64,000 nt of DNA. Source: Tenacibaculum agarivorans. GTDB lineage: Bacteria > Bacteroidota > Bacteroidia > Flavobacteriales > Flavobacteriaceae. Position numbers and translations under genes: made by a program. The notes under the pieces were generated by a model that was given only the letters and a program-made list of their open reading frames with translations, was not told where the DNA came from and made no database searches. Of this stretch, positions 1-8,591 are shown piece by piece. The number at the start of each line of letters is the position of its first letter. Position 1 is the stretch's first letter. The stretch lies in the NCBI RefSeq assembly GCF_001936575.1, contig NZ_MSMP01000023.1:1-64000 (forward strand), written 5' to 3'.

Positions 1-175
1 AATCAACTACTGAAACTTACATAATGCTACTCAATTATGAAAGTTTACTATCTTAATGTGAGTTCGACGTAATGTTACCTTTCTCACCTTGTAAATACGG
101 AAATCTTTACGAACGGATCCTAAATGTTTCCTCAAGTTCTCGATCGAAAGAGAAAGGAAAGTCAAGCAATCTTTC

Positions 176-382
176 TCTTAAAAACGAGATTTTCGTTAAA
201 TTAACGTGAATCTTGGATAAGAAATTCTTGTCAGTTCGAGTGATTTTACAGAATGATAATGAGGTAAAATTGTATCGAGAACAATGTATTTACTTCTCGA
301 TACAAAATTCATTTTCGTTTTACTCTAATGAATTTCACTCGAAGTGACAGCCTTATTCTTAAACGAGATTTTCATTAAATTA
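176..382. repeat. Direct repeat bracketing the cloverleaf element
   Basis: Positions 176-204 and 356-382 are near-identical and in the same orientation; both read TCTTAAA(AA)CGAGATTTTC followed by rTTAAATTA. They bracket the hairpin element at 227-349. Either the element landed inside an older repeat or the two copies belong to a longer composite repeat. No exact target-site duplication can be fixed at the element's own ends. Confidence 0.6.
227..349. repeat. Cloverleaf-forming intergenic repeat, copy 1
   Basis: The outer arms 229-243 (TGTCAGTTCGAGTGA) and 335-349 pair with one mismatch. Inside them three hairpins abut one another: ATTTTAC/GTAAAAT (243-249 with 264-270), a perfect 12-bp stem (270-281 with 294-305), and AAATTCATT/AATGAATTT (305-313 with 327-335). 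Copy 2 at 60928-61040 keeps the outer arms and middle hairpin almost unchanged. Its first and third arms differ in sequence but still pair. No gene lies inside, so this is a non-autonomous element of MITE or REP type. Confidence 0.75.
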
Positions 383-385
383 TAT

Positions 386-423
386 AGATTACTTCACTAT
401 ACTTCGTTTCGTTCGTAATGACG
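386..423 (-). repeat. Degenerate REP-like repeat
   Basis: Read on the minus strand, this begins CGTCATTACGAACGAAACG and ends GAAGTAATCT. That resembles the very common bacterial intergenic repeat CGTCATTGCGAG...GAAGCAATCT. It is a single, decayed copy in this window, so the assignment rests on recalled similarity. Confidence 0.4.
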
Positions 424-479
424 ATTTTTTTGATATTCGAAATATTCAATAGGCAATCGTATCAAATATAACTTAAATT

Positions 480-1154
480 CTATACTACTAAAGTAATAAC
501 ATCATCAGCTTTAATCATCTTTTTTTGATTTTCATCATATGATGGAATTTGTTTGGTAAACACACTAGTATCTTCAATAGGACTATCTTCAGTCTCCCCT
601 TCTATTTCGTATCCTAAACCGTAACTTTCTAATAGTTCCTTAATCTCTTTAAACGTTCTTTTCTCCGTTACCTCTTTATCGTCTTCATTTGTTACTACTT
701 TTTCTATAACACTCGGTAAAAATCGAATAATTTGAGTGTCAGAAGGCGGCACAGGCACAATATCAAATTGAATTTCTGCAGTTGCGTTTAATCCTAAATT
801 ATATTTATTTGTGTTAGATGCATTTACTGGTGTTGCATACATTTTAGGCTTAAAGGCTCTAGTATTTTGAACACCTCCACTTGTATTTTGCTGTGATATT
901 GATAATGATATTTTGGCTTTAGCTGTAGTTTTTGGTATGGTATAAAACGTAGGTTGATACCCTACATCTCGCAACATTTTTAATGTTTCGTGAGATTTAT
1001 CAGGATCGCTATTATAAATTTCTAAGGTTTGACGTAATGAACCTTCATCTAAAGCTGCTTGGGCTTCTCCAACTCCTTCTCCAATAGAAGCTATAAAATC
1101 TCCTAACGGCGCTGCAAAGGCATCTTTTACATAATCGTATGAATTGCTTGACAT
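480..1154 (-). CDS. PTFY-type paralog with C-terminal PASTA-like domain
   Basis: Function unknown. The 224-residue protein begins with a helix of the kind found in its upstream neighbours (residues about 11-40, GVGEAQAALDEGSL), followed by the strand GYQPTFY. A second strand (NATAEIQFDIVPVPPSD, about 120-140) matches the closing VPxPP strand of the paralogs at 4776-8573. Residues about 166-224 look like a PASTA domain, with KEIKELLESYGLGYEIEG followed by a terminal ITLVV strand. PASTA domains are known to bind peptidoglycan or act as spacers. There is no signal peptide. It is the last gene of the operon, 6 bases after the previous stop. Confidence 0.85.
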   Translation of the reverse strand: MSSNSYDYVKDAFAAPLGDFIASIGEGVGEAQAALDEGSLRQTLEIYNSDPDKSHETLKMLRDVGYQPTFYTIPKTTAKAKISLSISQQNTSGGVQNTRAFKPKMYATPVNASNTNKYNLGLNATAEIQFDIVPVPPSDTQIIRFLPSVIEKVVTNEDDKEVTEKRTFKEIKELLESYGLGYEIEGETEDSPIEDTSVFTKQIPSYDENQKKMIKADDVITLVV

Positions 1155-1160
1155 AATTTT

Positions 1161-2660
1161 TTAGTTTAATGGTTTTGCGAATATGACTATAACTTCTTGT
1201 CCTTCTTCTACACTAGCTTCTGGTGCAGGCGACTGTTTAAAGGATTGTCCTGCTACTAAATTAGGATCGTTAGTAGGGTGATATACTGCATCTAATTTTA
1301 ACTCGTAATCTAACAGCAGTTTTCGAACAGCTGTTTCAGTTAACCCTAAAAGATTTGGCATTCTTCGTCCTATAGTAGCTGTAGCTGTTGGATTAGGCAC
1401 AACATCTATAGTAATACCACTAACAACCGCTTCGTTAATATTTTTAGCGCTTTCAAAATCGATTAGACCTAACATCGTTCCTTCTGGTCCTTTTTCCACA
1501 GTAGTTTTCAAGTTTAAAGAAACATTCGCCAATTTATATTTTGAATTTAACAACTCTTCATCAGCTTTAATCACATCTTTTACTATACTTCCATACACCT
1601 TACTTGCTGCTAATTTATTAGGATGTTCTGTAACATTAAATTCTTTAACCTCTTCCAACTCTTTAGTAATTTTTGCATTTTGTCTTTCTAAAGAATCTAT
1701 CAATGTTTGTTTCGCTACTAACTCAGTATCTCTAGTATCAATAGCTTTCTGACTTATTTTTATATCGTTCTGAAGCTTGTCTATACTCAATAAAAAAGCT
1801 TCTTTTTCTTGTTGTGAATTATCTCGTGCTTTTTCTAAATCGACTACTTTTTTTTGTAGATCTAAAAATTTCACTTCAAAATTTTCAGTATCCTTAGCTT
1901 CAAGCTCTACAACTCTATTTTCTAATACAGAGATTTGATCTTTTAATGTAATTGTATTTTGCTGTAACGCTTCTTTCTCTTGAACTTCTTCTGCCAACTG
2001 TGTATTCAATAAGGTAAGACTCGTATTTAACTCTCCTAGTAACTCTTCTTTCTCTTCTACCTGAGTTCTCACTAAATTAAACTCAGAAGTTAGTGTTTCC
2101 TTTTCTTGATTTAAACCAGCTATAGTGGTATTCAAGCTTACTATTTGACCTTCTGCAGTAGTTCTTTCCTCTAGTAATTTCGCTTTTTCTTTTTCTACAA
2201 CCAACATTGCATTATCAAACTCAAAAACAGGTAATGAAGAACCCATAACCATATGGGTTTTTACATCCATAATGGCTTCTTTTTTTAGCAACCAATTGGA
2301 TCCAAAATCAATACCTAACAACATCTTTTCTTTGTTCATGCTTACCTTAAAATCAGATGCAATAACTTCTGGAAGTTCTCCTTCTGAAGTAAACTTTATA
2401 ATTCGGAATGATGGCACTCCTCCTGATTTCAAAATTTCCCTAACAATTCGAATGGTTTGATTGGTTGTTGATATTCTATCTGGAATTTCAATAGTATGTG
2501 AAATCTTTGATGCTTTTATCATTAAAGCTTTAGTTAAAGAAATCCATGAATTCAGATTCATGTTATAAAACTGAATAGCTACTTCAACACCAGTTATGGA
2601 TTGATTTGAAGTGTCAAACAATTGGGCTTTAAACTGTAAAAAATCTATATCTGCTGCCAT
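1161..2660 (-). CDS. Coiled-coil protein with C-terminal PASTA domain
   Basis: Function unknown; 499 residues. Residues 1-150 appear to be a beta-rich domain. Residues about 155-345 are a long coiled coil rich in E, K, Q and L (for example EEKEELLGELNTSLTLLNTQ). Residues 350-425 hold a strand ending IDVVPNP that resembles the closing strand of the neighbouring paralogs. Residues 431-499 are a good PASTA domain: MPNLLGLTETAVRKLLLDYE, then VAGQSFKQSPAP and a final VIVIFA strand. No signal peptide or membrane segment is visible. The design suggests a rod joining a structural head to a wall-binding tip, which is inference. Confidence 0.85.
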   Translation of the reverse strand: MAADIDFLQFKAQLFDTSNQSITGVEVAIQFYNMNLNSWISLTKALMIKASKISHTIEIPDRISTTNQTIRIVREILKSGGVPSFRIIKFTSEGELPEVIASDFKVSMNKEKMLLGIDFGSNWLLKKEAIMDVKTHMVMGSSLPVFEFDNAMLVVEKEKAKLLEERTTAEGQIVSLNTTIAGLNQEKETLTSEFNLVRTQVEEKEELLGELNTSLTLLNTQLAEEVQEKEALQQNTITLKDQISVLENRVVELEAKDTENFEVKFLDLQKKVVDLEKARDNSQQEKEAFLLSIDKLQNDIKISQKAIDTRDTELVAKQTLIDSLERQNAKITKELEEVKEFNVTEHPNKLAASKVYGSIVKDVIKADEELLNSKYKLANVSLNLKTTVEKGPEGTMLGLIDFESAKNINEAVVSGITIDVVPNPTATATIGRRMPNLLGLTETAVRKLLLDYELKLDAVYHPTNDPNLVAGQSFKQSPAPEASVEEGQEVIVIFAKPLN

Positions 2661-2663
2661 AAC

Positions 2664-3374
2664 TTATTGTTGAATTGAAATTTTAGTTACTACGTTTCCT
2701 ATGTTTACTTCTAAGATTAAAATATGCCCGTTCGCAAAATCTACTCCATCAACTTTCACTTGAGCAGATGCTTTTCCATTGGCATCCGTTCGGATTTCAC
2801 TCACACTTAAAAATGAAGTACTATGATTTAGCGTAACATTCGGATTTAATTTTTCTGTTTTTTCTTGATTATAATTGAACTCTACTAATGCGTCTGAAAT
2901 CTTCTCCCCTGCTGCATTAATCACTTCTACATCAATATCATAAATATGAATATTCGCGGTTTTCTTCGGCACTGCATTTATAATAAGCTGGGGTAAACCT
3001 TCATTAGGTACAATAGCTACAAATCTGCCTGAAATAGTACTCGTTATCTTATTCGTTTCCTTGGTATCCGTAGTGGTATTAGCTACAGGTTTAAATGCAA
3101 TAGCTTTTGCATACCCTTTTTTATAGGATTGATAAGGAAATGCCGGACTCTCAGCAACCGTATTTGTTTTTTGTGGTTCACTAGTCGTTTCCTTTTCAAA
3201 TTCTGCTTCCACTTGCAAATTAAAATCTAGATATGGTAACGTATATAGTGTATTAGGTCTACCAAATTCATCATATGGCTTTACATTTCTAAGATGATTT
3301 TGGGCTTCATTCAAGCTATCAGAAATCCCTAATAATATTTGTTTTAAGGTTAATGCGTTATTAACTGAGCTCAT
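2664..3374 (-). CDS. Divergent PTFY-type relative with C-terminal Ig-like domain
   Basis: Function unknown; 236 residues. The start (LKQILLGISDSLNEAQNHLR) resembles the opening helix of the neighbouring paralogs, and LPYLDFNLQVEAEF takes the place of their PTFY strand. A middle strand reads ISGRFVAIVPNEG. Residues about 140-236 look like an Ig-like or invasin-type beta-sandwich: IDVEVINAAGEKISDALVEF, then VSEIRTDANGKASAQV. There is no signal peptide. It sits 4 bases upstream of the coiled-coil gene in the same operon. Confidence 0.8.
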   Translation of the reverse strand: MSSVNNALTLKQILLGISDSLNEAQNHLRNVKPYDEFGRPNTLYTLPYLDFNLQVEAEFEKETTSEPQKTNTVAESPAFPYQSYKKGYAKAIAFKPVANTTTDTKETNKITSTISGRFVAIVPNEGLPQLIINAVPKKTANIHIYDIDVEVINAAGEKISDALVEFNYNQEKTEKLNPNVTLNHSTSFLSVSEIRTDANGKASAQVKVDGVDFANGHILILEVNIGNVVTKISIQQ

Positions 3375-3455
3375 TGTAATGCGTTTTTAAATGAAAAACT
3401 TTTTTTGGTTGTTGATGTGATACAACTGTATTCAATTGATTATTTTTTACTTCAA

Positions 3456-4772
3456 TCAAAAGAAGCCTGTATTACTTTTCTTTATATTCTTTATTGTGTG
3501 TATGCCTTCCTTTACTTTTTTAATCGTATTAAGGTCTACAGAAAGTTTTTTGTTACTCACATTAAAGCTTTGGTTTTCTTCTTTTTTTGCTATTTTATTT
3601 TGAATAACACCTAAATCAAAAGCATTATCCGTTTTCTTTTCTTTGCTATGAACTGTATTGAATACTTCCATTTTTTTATCTATAAATCCAGCTACTTTAG
3701 TAGTTTTATCTAAATATTTGTTCGCTGTATTAAAAAGTTGATCTACTTTAGCAATCCCTTTGTCTACCTTGTTTACAAGTGCTACACCTTTAGAAATTTT
3801 GTTAGTCTCATTTTTTAATCCTAAAGCGTTTACTCCTGCAGAAAGTTGTTGTAATCCTGAATTTACTGTAGTACTTACTTGTTTTACACCTTGGTACGTG
3901 TCCACTACTTTTTTTCCTGTTGTTATCGTAGTTTGTACTGTTTTGTTTTCTTTCAATTTTGGAAATAACTCCTTCCTCCTTTTTTCTTTCTTTTGAACAG
4001 GATTTACTACGAAACTGTCTGTTTTTTTGTTCCCCTTTTGTACATCAGAAACGAATTGCTGTACTTTTTTCGCTTTTTTAACTAGCGCTGTTGTAGACTT
4101 CGTTTTTTGTATAATTTCAGGTACTAAAGACTTAGATTCCTTTTTTTGTTTTGTTTTTTGATCTACACTAAATAGTGATTGATTTGATTGTTTTTTTATG
4201 GTCTGTATTTGCTCTTTTGCCTTTTTAACTTTGGCTATAGCTTTTGTTAGACTAGTTTTCTTTTGTTTCGCAATTTCTATTTTAGGTTGTTCGGCTTTTT
4301 TTTGAATCTGTTGAATGGTTGTTATACTAGCATCAATTGTTTTTTTAACTTGGATAAAACCACTTTCTTTTTTCTTTTGAGTTCTAATTGTTGAAGGCAT
4401 GACAATAGAACGCTCCTTTGATTTCTTTTGAATCGGTGCATCAACTTTCCATCTATCTTCTTGTTTTTTCTTTTGCTGCCTTCTCTTTTCTTCAGCTCTT
4501 TCTTCTCTCTTTTTCTGATCTATTGATTTTATTTCATGCTCGTACTTTTTATCCGAACCTGAAGCTTCTTTCTTACCTGTAAGTTCAGCCATTTTATCTT
4601 CGAGCTGTTTTTGCTCGTCTAATAATGACTTTAGATTAGCATTAAACTCTGCTACATCTTCTAAAGACTTGTCTTTTTCTACTCCAGAAGAAAGAAGAGT
4701 TTTAAAATCTAACTCCTCTTTTTGCTCTGAAGCTTTTTCTTTCTTAACAAAACTTTTCCAATGCTTAGCCAT
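3456..4772 (-). CDS. Lysine/glutamine-rich low-complexity protein
   Basis: I do not recognise this 438-residue protein. It is extremely basic, with many QKK or IQKK motifs (APIQKKSKERS, NPVQKKEKRRKE, VDQKTKQKKESK) and coiled-coil stretches around 65-125. A helical part follows at about 280-380 (VDTYQGVKQVSTTVNSGLQQ). Such QKK-rich tracts occur in Bacteroidetes proteins linked to extracellular contractile injection systems, but no recognisable domain confirms that here. There is no signal peptide. It lies 3 bases after the stop of the gene before it. An 81-base gap separates it from the next gene in the run. Confidence 0.75.
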   Translation of the reverse strand: MAKHWKSFVKKEKASEQKEELDFKTLLSSGVEKDKSLEDVAEFNANLKSLLDEQKQLEDKMAELTGKKEASGSDKKYEHEIKSIDQKKREERAEEKRRQQKKKQEDRWKVDAPIQKKSKERSIVMPSTIRTQKKKESGFIQVKKTIDASITTIQQIQKKAEQPKIEIAKQKKTSLTKAIAKVKKAKEQIQTIKKQSNQSLFSVDQKTKQKKESKSLVPEIIQKTKSTTALVKKAKKVQQFVSDVQKGNKKTDSFVVNPVQKKEKRRKELFPKLKENKTVQTTITTGKKVVDTYQGVKQVSTTVNSGLQQLSAGVNALGLKNETNKISKGVALVNKVDKGIAKVDQLFNTANKYLDKTTKVAGFIDKKMEVFNTVHSKEKKTDNAFDLGVIQNKIAKKEENQSFNVSNKKLSVDLNTIKKVKEGIHTIKNIKKSNTGFF

Positions 4773-4775
4773 AGT

Positions 4776-5279
4776 TTATGAATTGGTATTCGTAGGTGTT
4801 GTAGGATTTGGATTTCTCTTACTTTCTAATTCTGCTTCAATCATGCTTTGTAAGCGTTGCTCAAATACTGGCGGATTAGGCACTGTAACCAATTTGGTTC
4901 TAATTAATGAGCTTGCTTCGGCAGAATATTGATATTTTTGAGAATAACTTGCAGATACTGTAGCACTAACTGCTGCAAAACCTACATTAAATCCTGCGCT
5001 AACCGATACTGAGGCACCAAATTCTCTAGACTCCATCATAGATACTGACATTTTACATTCAAAAAAAGTATCTACATACTGGTAGAAAGTGGGAGTAAAG
5101 CCTAACGCTAGTAGGCTATACTCCTCTCCTCCCATTTCTATCTTGGTATCTACAAGCTCCTTAGCCAAGTCCATAGAAACTCTATCTAAGGCACGTTGTG
5201 CTTGTGCTATACCAATACCCAAACTTTTTACCATTTCTGGCAAGGGTGCATTCTGTATTTCTCTGGTTATTCTACCCAT
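4776..5279 (-). CDS. PTFY-type paralog, minimal form
   Basis: Function unknown. At 167 residues this is one of the two shortest members and shows the core fold: an amphipathic helix (LPEMVKSLGIGIAQAQRALD, about 13-32), a linking segment ending in GGEEYSLLALGFTPTFY, a strand (VDTFFECKMSVSM), a small-residue strand (SVSAGFNVGFAAVSATVSAS) and the closing strand YSQKYQYSAEASS...KLVTVPNPPVFE. The tail is charged. No signal peptide is present. It is separated by 5 bases from the next paralog upstream, so the two are cotranscribed. Confidence 0.85.
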   Translation of the reverse strand: MGRITREIQNAPLPEMVKSLGIGIAQAQRALDRVSMDLAKELVDTKIEMGGEEYSLLALGFTPTFYQYVDTFFECKMSVSMMESREFGASVSVSAGFNVGFAAVSATVSASYSQKYQYSAEASSLIRTKLVTVPNPPVFEQRLQSMIEAELESKRNPNPTTPTNTNS

Positions 5280-5284
5280 TTATA

Positions 5285-6217
5285 CTAGTTTTCTGCTTCC
5301 TCTCTTGCTATTTCCATTTGCTGTTGGATACGCTCTTCTAAAATTGCTGGTGGCGGAATAGGAACCAATTTTGTTTGTAGCAAACTAGAACCTTCTGCAG
5401 AGTAACTATACTTTTGAGAATATTCTGCATTCACTTGAGTAGTGGTTACTGTTTTATTCGTTTTTAACCCTTTTCTCCAACTAAAGCTTGCACTTCTGTC
5501 TGTACTCTTCGTATTTCTACTATACGAATATGAAGATGATCCTTCTCTAGAGAATTTTATGGCAATTCTCACCTGAATCATAGTATCTACAAATTGGTAG
5601 AATGTTGGAGAAAAACCTAACTCCAACATCGATAAACGTTGTGGTAAATACAATGTTTTTTCAACTGCTCCAGGTTTTACCATAAGTGCTGTTGTAGAAG
5701 CTGTTGGTGGATCAGGCATTAATTTATAAGCTCCATTTCCTCCACTTGCCTCAGGATCGTATTCATACCATTTAACAGGGTCGCTTGTTTCTCGATAATA
5801 TACTGATGCATTCTTTTGATTATCTGGAGTAAACTTTGCACTGGCGCTACTTGGAATAACATCTACATCTACTACAGGTTTATCATATGCTGCTTCAGTA
5901 TCATCTTTAATTTTCTCTTCTATAGACGCTTTATACGCTTGATCCGTATTTGCATTATACAACTCTACTGCACCTGCAAGTGACACCTTTTCTTTACCAA
6001 AGAAAACACGACTATCCTTAAAATTGATAAATTCTTTACCATCTTTTTCGTACTTGACAGGACTTAATCCTCCCATCATTTCTGCTACTTCAATGGAATT
6101 TGAGTCTAATGCCATTTGTGATTTAGCAATAGACATTGCCATTTGCTCTATCATCTGTCCCATTGGAACATCTAATAATTGCTGCCCTATTCTGGGCGTA
6201 TCTCTAAACATATTCAT
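5285..6217 (-). CDS. PTFY-type paralog with central insertion
   Basis: Function unknown; 310 residues. The N-terminal helix (MIEQMAMSIAKSQMALDSNS) and the core strands LSMLELGFSPTFYQFVDTMI and YSQKYSYSAEGSSLLQTKLV match the 167-residue neighbour closely. An insertion of about 140 residues, covering roughly 50-190, sits between the helix and the PTFY strand. It is polar and contains DVDVIPSSASAKFTPDNQKN and YYRETSDPVKWYEYDPEASG. No known domain is recognised in the insertion. Inserting modules at the same loop in different paralogs suggests that the core is a scaffold. Confidence 0.85.
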   Translation of the reverse strand: MNMFRDTPRIGQQLLDVPMGQMIEQMAMSIAKSQMALDSNSIEVAEMMGGLSPVKYEKDGKEFINFKDSRVFFGKEKVSLAGAVELYNANTDQAYKASIEEKIKDDTEAAYDKPVVDVDVIPSSASAKFTPDNQKNASVYYRETSDPVKWYEYDPEASGGNGAYKLMPDPPTASTTALMVKPGAVEKTLYLPQRLSMLELGFSPTFYQFVDTMIQVRIAIKFSREGSSSYSYSRNTKSTDRSASFSWRKGLKTNKTVTTTQVNAEYSQKYSYSAEGSSLLQTKLVPIPPPAILEERIQQQMEIAREEAEN

Positions 6218-6235
6218 AATAAGTTCTTTTAATTT

Positions 6236-6745
6236 TTATTCTTCTTTTTTATTTAATGTTGATCTTAATATTTCTAAGTATATATCTGGCGCTGGAAGTG
6301 ATACAATTTTGGCTGCAATGGATGAAGACCCTTCTGCAGAAGCAGAGAACTTTCTGGAATAATGGGCGGATACTGAAACACCAAACATTTGTGTTGAAGT
6401 ATTTCCACTTCCCTTATCTCCTCCCGAATTATCACTCTTAGTTTCACCTTTTCCATAATTGAATGCTAAAGCTCCTCCATAACTTTCTGATTCTGCCATG
6501 GAAAATTCCATTTTCATTTCTAATGATGCTTCAGTAAACGCATAAAATGTGGGTGCAAATCCAAGGCTTAATAAATTGTACTCATCATCACCTACGTTAA
6601 TTTTTATAGATGCCATTTCATTAGCCAATCGGATGGAATTCGCGTCGAGTGCAGATTGCGCATTGGCAATAGACATTCCTAGCTTTTCCAACATCATTGG
6701 TAATGGTGCATTGGCAATTTGTTGTATTACTTTAGGTGTTTCCAT
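6236..6745 (-). CDS. PTFY-type paralog, minimal form
   Basis: Function unknown; 169 residues. It shows the same elements as the 4776-5279 gene: LPMMLEKLGMSIANAQSALD, then DDEYNLLSLGFAPTFYAF, then a Gly/Ser/Asn-rich loop (about 100-115) and the closing strand YSRKFSASAEGSSSIAAKIV followed by SLPAPD. No signal peptide or membrane segment is seen. It lies 7 bases from the OmpA-domain paralog upstream and 18 bases from the next gene. Confidence 0.85.
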   Translation of the reverse strand: METPKVIQQIANAPLPMMLEKLGMSIANAQSALDANSIRLANEMASIKINVGDDEYNLLSLGFAPTFYAFTEASLEMKMEFSMAESESYGGALAFNYGKGETKSDNSGGDKGSGNTSTQMFGVSVSAHYSRKFSASAEGSSSIAAKIVSLPAPDIYLEILRSTLNKKEE

Positions 6746-6752
6746 CGTTCAA

Positions 6753-8573
6753 TTAGTTTGAAGATGTGTTACTTCCTCCTGTTAATGATTGAATATAATT
6801 TTCTAAACCTGATGGAGGTGGTACTGAAATCATACGTGCAGCAACAGAAGCATTTCCTTCTACAGACATATTAAACTGACGTGCATAACGAACATCTAAT
6901 GATCCACTAATGGCTAAAGATCTATCTCCTTTAAAATCTTTAGAGGATTCTTTTAGTTTAGAAAAATCATTTTTAGTATCACTTACAAACACTTTAGTAG
7001 TATCCTTATTTACATCTGCAGAAGCTTGCTTATTTACTTTTACATCTACTTCCTTATTTTGTTCTGAATGAATAAAATAATTCACTTTCGTTTCTTCATG
7101 TAAGAAATAGTAGTAATCGTTATACTTTTCAGCATACAACTCTTGTAGTTTACTTTTAAAGTTATTTGCAGACTTTAAAGCTGCTGTCATTTCTGCTGCT
7201 GTAAACGTGTATGTTTTTCCGTTGTACTTGAATGAAATTGGTAACCCTGTATTTCCTGTTGAGTTGTCATTTTCTAGATACACAAATTCATCGGGTGCAG
7301 CAGCACTAGCTCCTGTTTTTGTAATTTCTCCTCCGTTAAAGTGGATATAATCATGACCCGCAGGAAGCTCTACTTTTATTTTTCTAATATTTGGATCTTT
7401 AGCAGAACTACCATTCGCTAACTTTTCTCCTTCAGTAGCTATGGTTACTCTACTTGGAGCTAAAGTAAAAGTTCCTCTTTTTTCTAATTCAGTCTTAAAA
7501 GCTTCTGCTCTTTTTGTCCCTAAAGCTTTGTTATAATCCTCATTTTCTTTAGTTGCATTTCCGCTTCCATCAGTATATCCTGTAATGGTAATATTTAATG
7601 ACGGATCTCTTTCTAACAATAAAGCCAAAAGAGTAACATCATCTTTATCTACTGCATCAGATTTAACTCCCGTAGAATATCCATAGTTGATATCATACTT
7701 ATCCCAATCGAAAAAGAATTCCAGTACTTTTTTACCACCTGACCTATGTATTCCTTCAGCATTTATACCTACAACAGTTCCTCCGTTAGTAGATCTAGCA
7801 CTTGATAATGTGTGTGCAAAATCTTTCTCTTTTTTGAACTTTTTAGGAGCTCCTCCTCCTTTTAATGTAATATCTGGAGCACCAGCATCACCCAAAGGTA
7901 AATATGTAGATGGCATTTTTAACAATCCTTCTGTTGCTGCATGCACATAAGGTTGTGCTACAACTACAAAACCACCTTCTTTGATGATAAGTAGGTTATT
8001 AGACGTATTTTCTTCTAATACTTTTTCATCTTCAATTACGGTATCTACACGTAAATCACTGGATTGATCTCTCATTTCTTCTTTTGTCTTTTCAACTTTA
8101 GAATATGAGCCTTCTTCCTTGTGAACTTCAAACGATTTTTCGTTGATACTAATTTCTTCAGAAGTACTTGCCTTTAATGCTACTTCTTTTTGAGTTTTAG
8201 AATTTTTACTTAGCGATTTATTTCTACTCTTTTTTAATTGATCGAAGAAATCTTTATCGAATGTGGTATTATTTTTATAATCCACAGCTAAACTAAAATC
8301 TACCTCTACCTCTTCTTTTAGTGCCATTTTTAAGCTAATTGATGCAGAGATATCTGCATAATCAAAAGCATAAAACGCAGGTTGAAATCCAAACTCTAAT
8401 AAAGATTTTCCAGCTACTTTAGTTTCTGCTAGTCGGATGAGTTGTGACACCGAATTGTTATCTAACCGCTCTTGAGCGCTAGCAATACCCAAGGCTAATG
8501 CCGTAACCATACTACTCACATCTACGTTTTGTAGTATTTTTGCCCCTTCATCAAATGTTTTTGTGTTTGACAT
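6753..8573 (-). CDS. PTFY-type paralog with inserted OmpA-like domain
   Basis: A 606-residue paralog. The core is split: the N-terminal helix (VTALALGIASAQERLDNNS) and LLEFGFQPAFY lie at 22-70, and the closing strand YARQFNMSVEGNASVAARMI with SVPPPSG lies near the C terminus. Between them is a basic linker and an OmpA-like domain at about 283-403: VLEFFFDWDKYDIN, then NITITGYTDGSGN, then YNKALGTKRAEAF. This fold is known to bind diaminopimelate peptidoglycan, yet there is no signal peptide or lipobox. A PG-binding domain on an apparently unexported protein is the odd point, and it fits a particle- or tail-like assembly better than a normal envelope protein. That last step is inference. Confidence 0.85.
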   Translation of the reverse strand: MSNTKTFDEGAKILQNVDVSSMVTALALGIASAQERLDNNSVSQLIRLAETKVAGKSLLEFGFQPAFYAFDYADISASISLKMALKEEVEVDFSLAVDYKNNTTFDKDFFDQLKKSRNKSLSKNSKTQKEVALKASTSEEISINEKSFEVHKEEGSYSKVEKTKEEMRDQSSDLRVDTVIEDEKVLEENTSNNLLIIKEGGFVVVAQPYVHAATEGLLKMPSTYLPLGDAGAPDITLKGGGAPKKFKKEKDFAHTLSSARSTNGGTVVGINAEGIHRSGGKKVLEFFFDWDKYDINYGYSTGVKSDAVDKDDVTLLALLLERDPSLNITITGYTDGSGNATKENEDYNKALGTKRAEAFKTELEKRGTFTLAPSRVTIATEGEKLANGSSAKDPNIRKIKVELPAGHDYIHFNGGEITKTGASAAAPDEFVYLENDNSTGNTGLPISFKYNGKTYTFTAAEMTAALKSANNFKSKLQELYAEKYNDYYYFLHEETKVNYFIHSEQNKEVDVKVNKQASADVNKDTTKVFVSDTKNDFSKLKESSKDFKGDRSLAISGSLDVRYARQFNMSVEGNASVAARMISVPPPSGLENYIQSLTGGSNTSSN

Positions 8574-8591
8574 ATATAATTTATTTAATGG

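Larger units (their letters stand above)
1..479. other. Intergenic region made of repeats
   Basis: No open reading frame with coding character is visible here. The stretch lies downstream of the minus-strand operon that ends at 480 and contains three layers of repeat sequence, listed separately: a cloverleaf-forming element, a direct repeat that brackets it, and a degenerate REP-like sequence. Nothing convincing is visible in 1-170. Confidence 0.6.

Noticed and set aside
6274..6456. Reading frames antisense to, or shifted within, the paralog and leuS genes
   Set aside because: They are shadows of strongly coding frames on the other strand, with no independent start signals or recognisable protein pattern.
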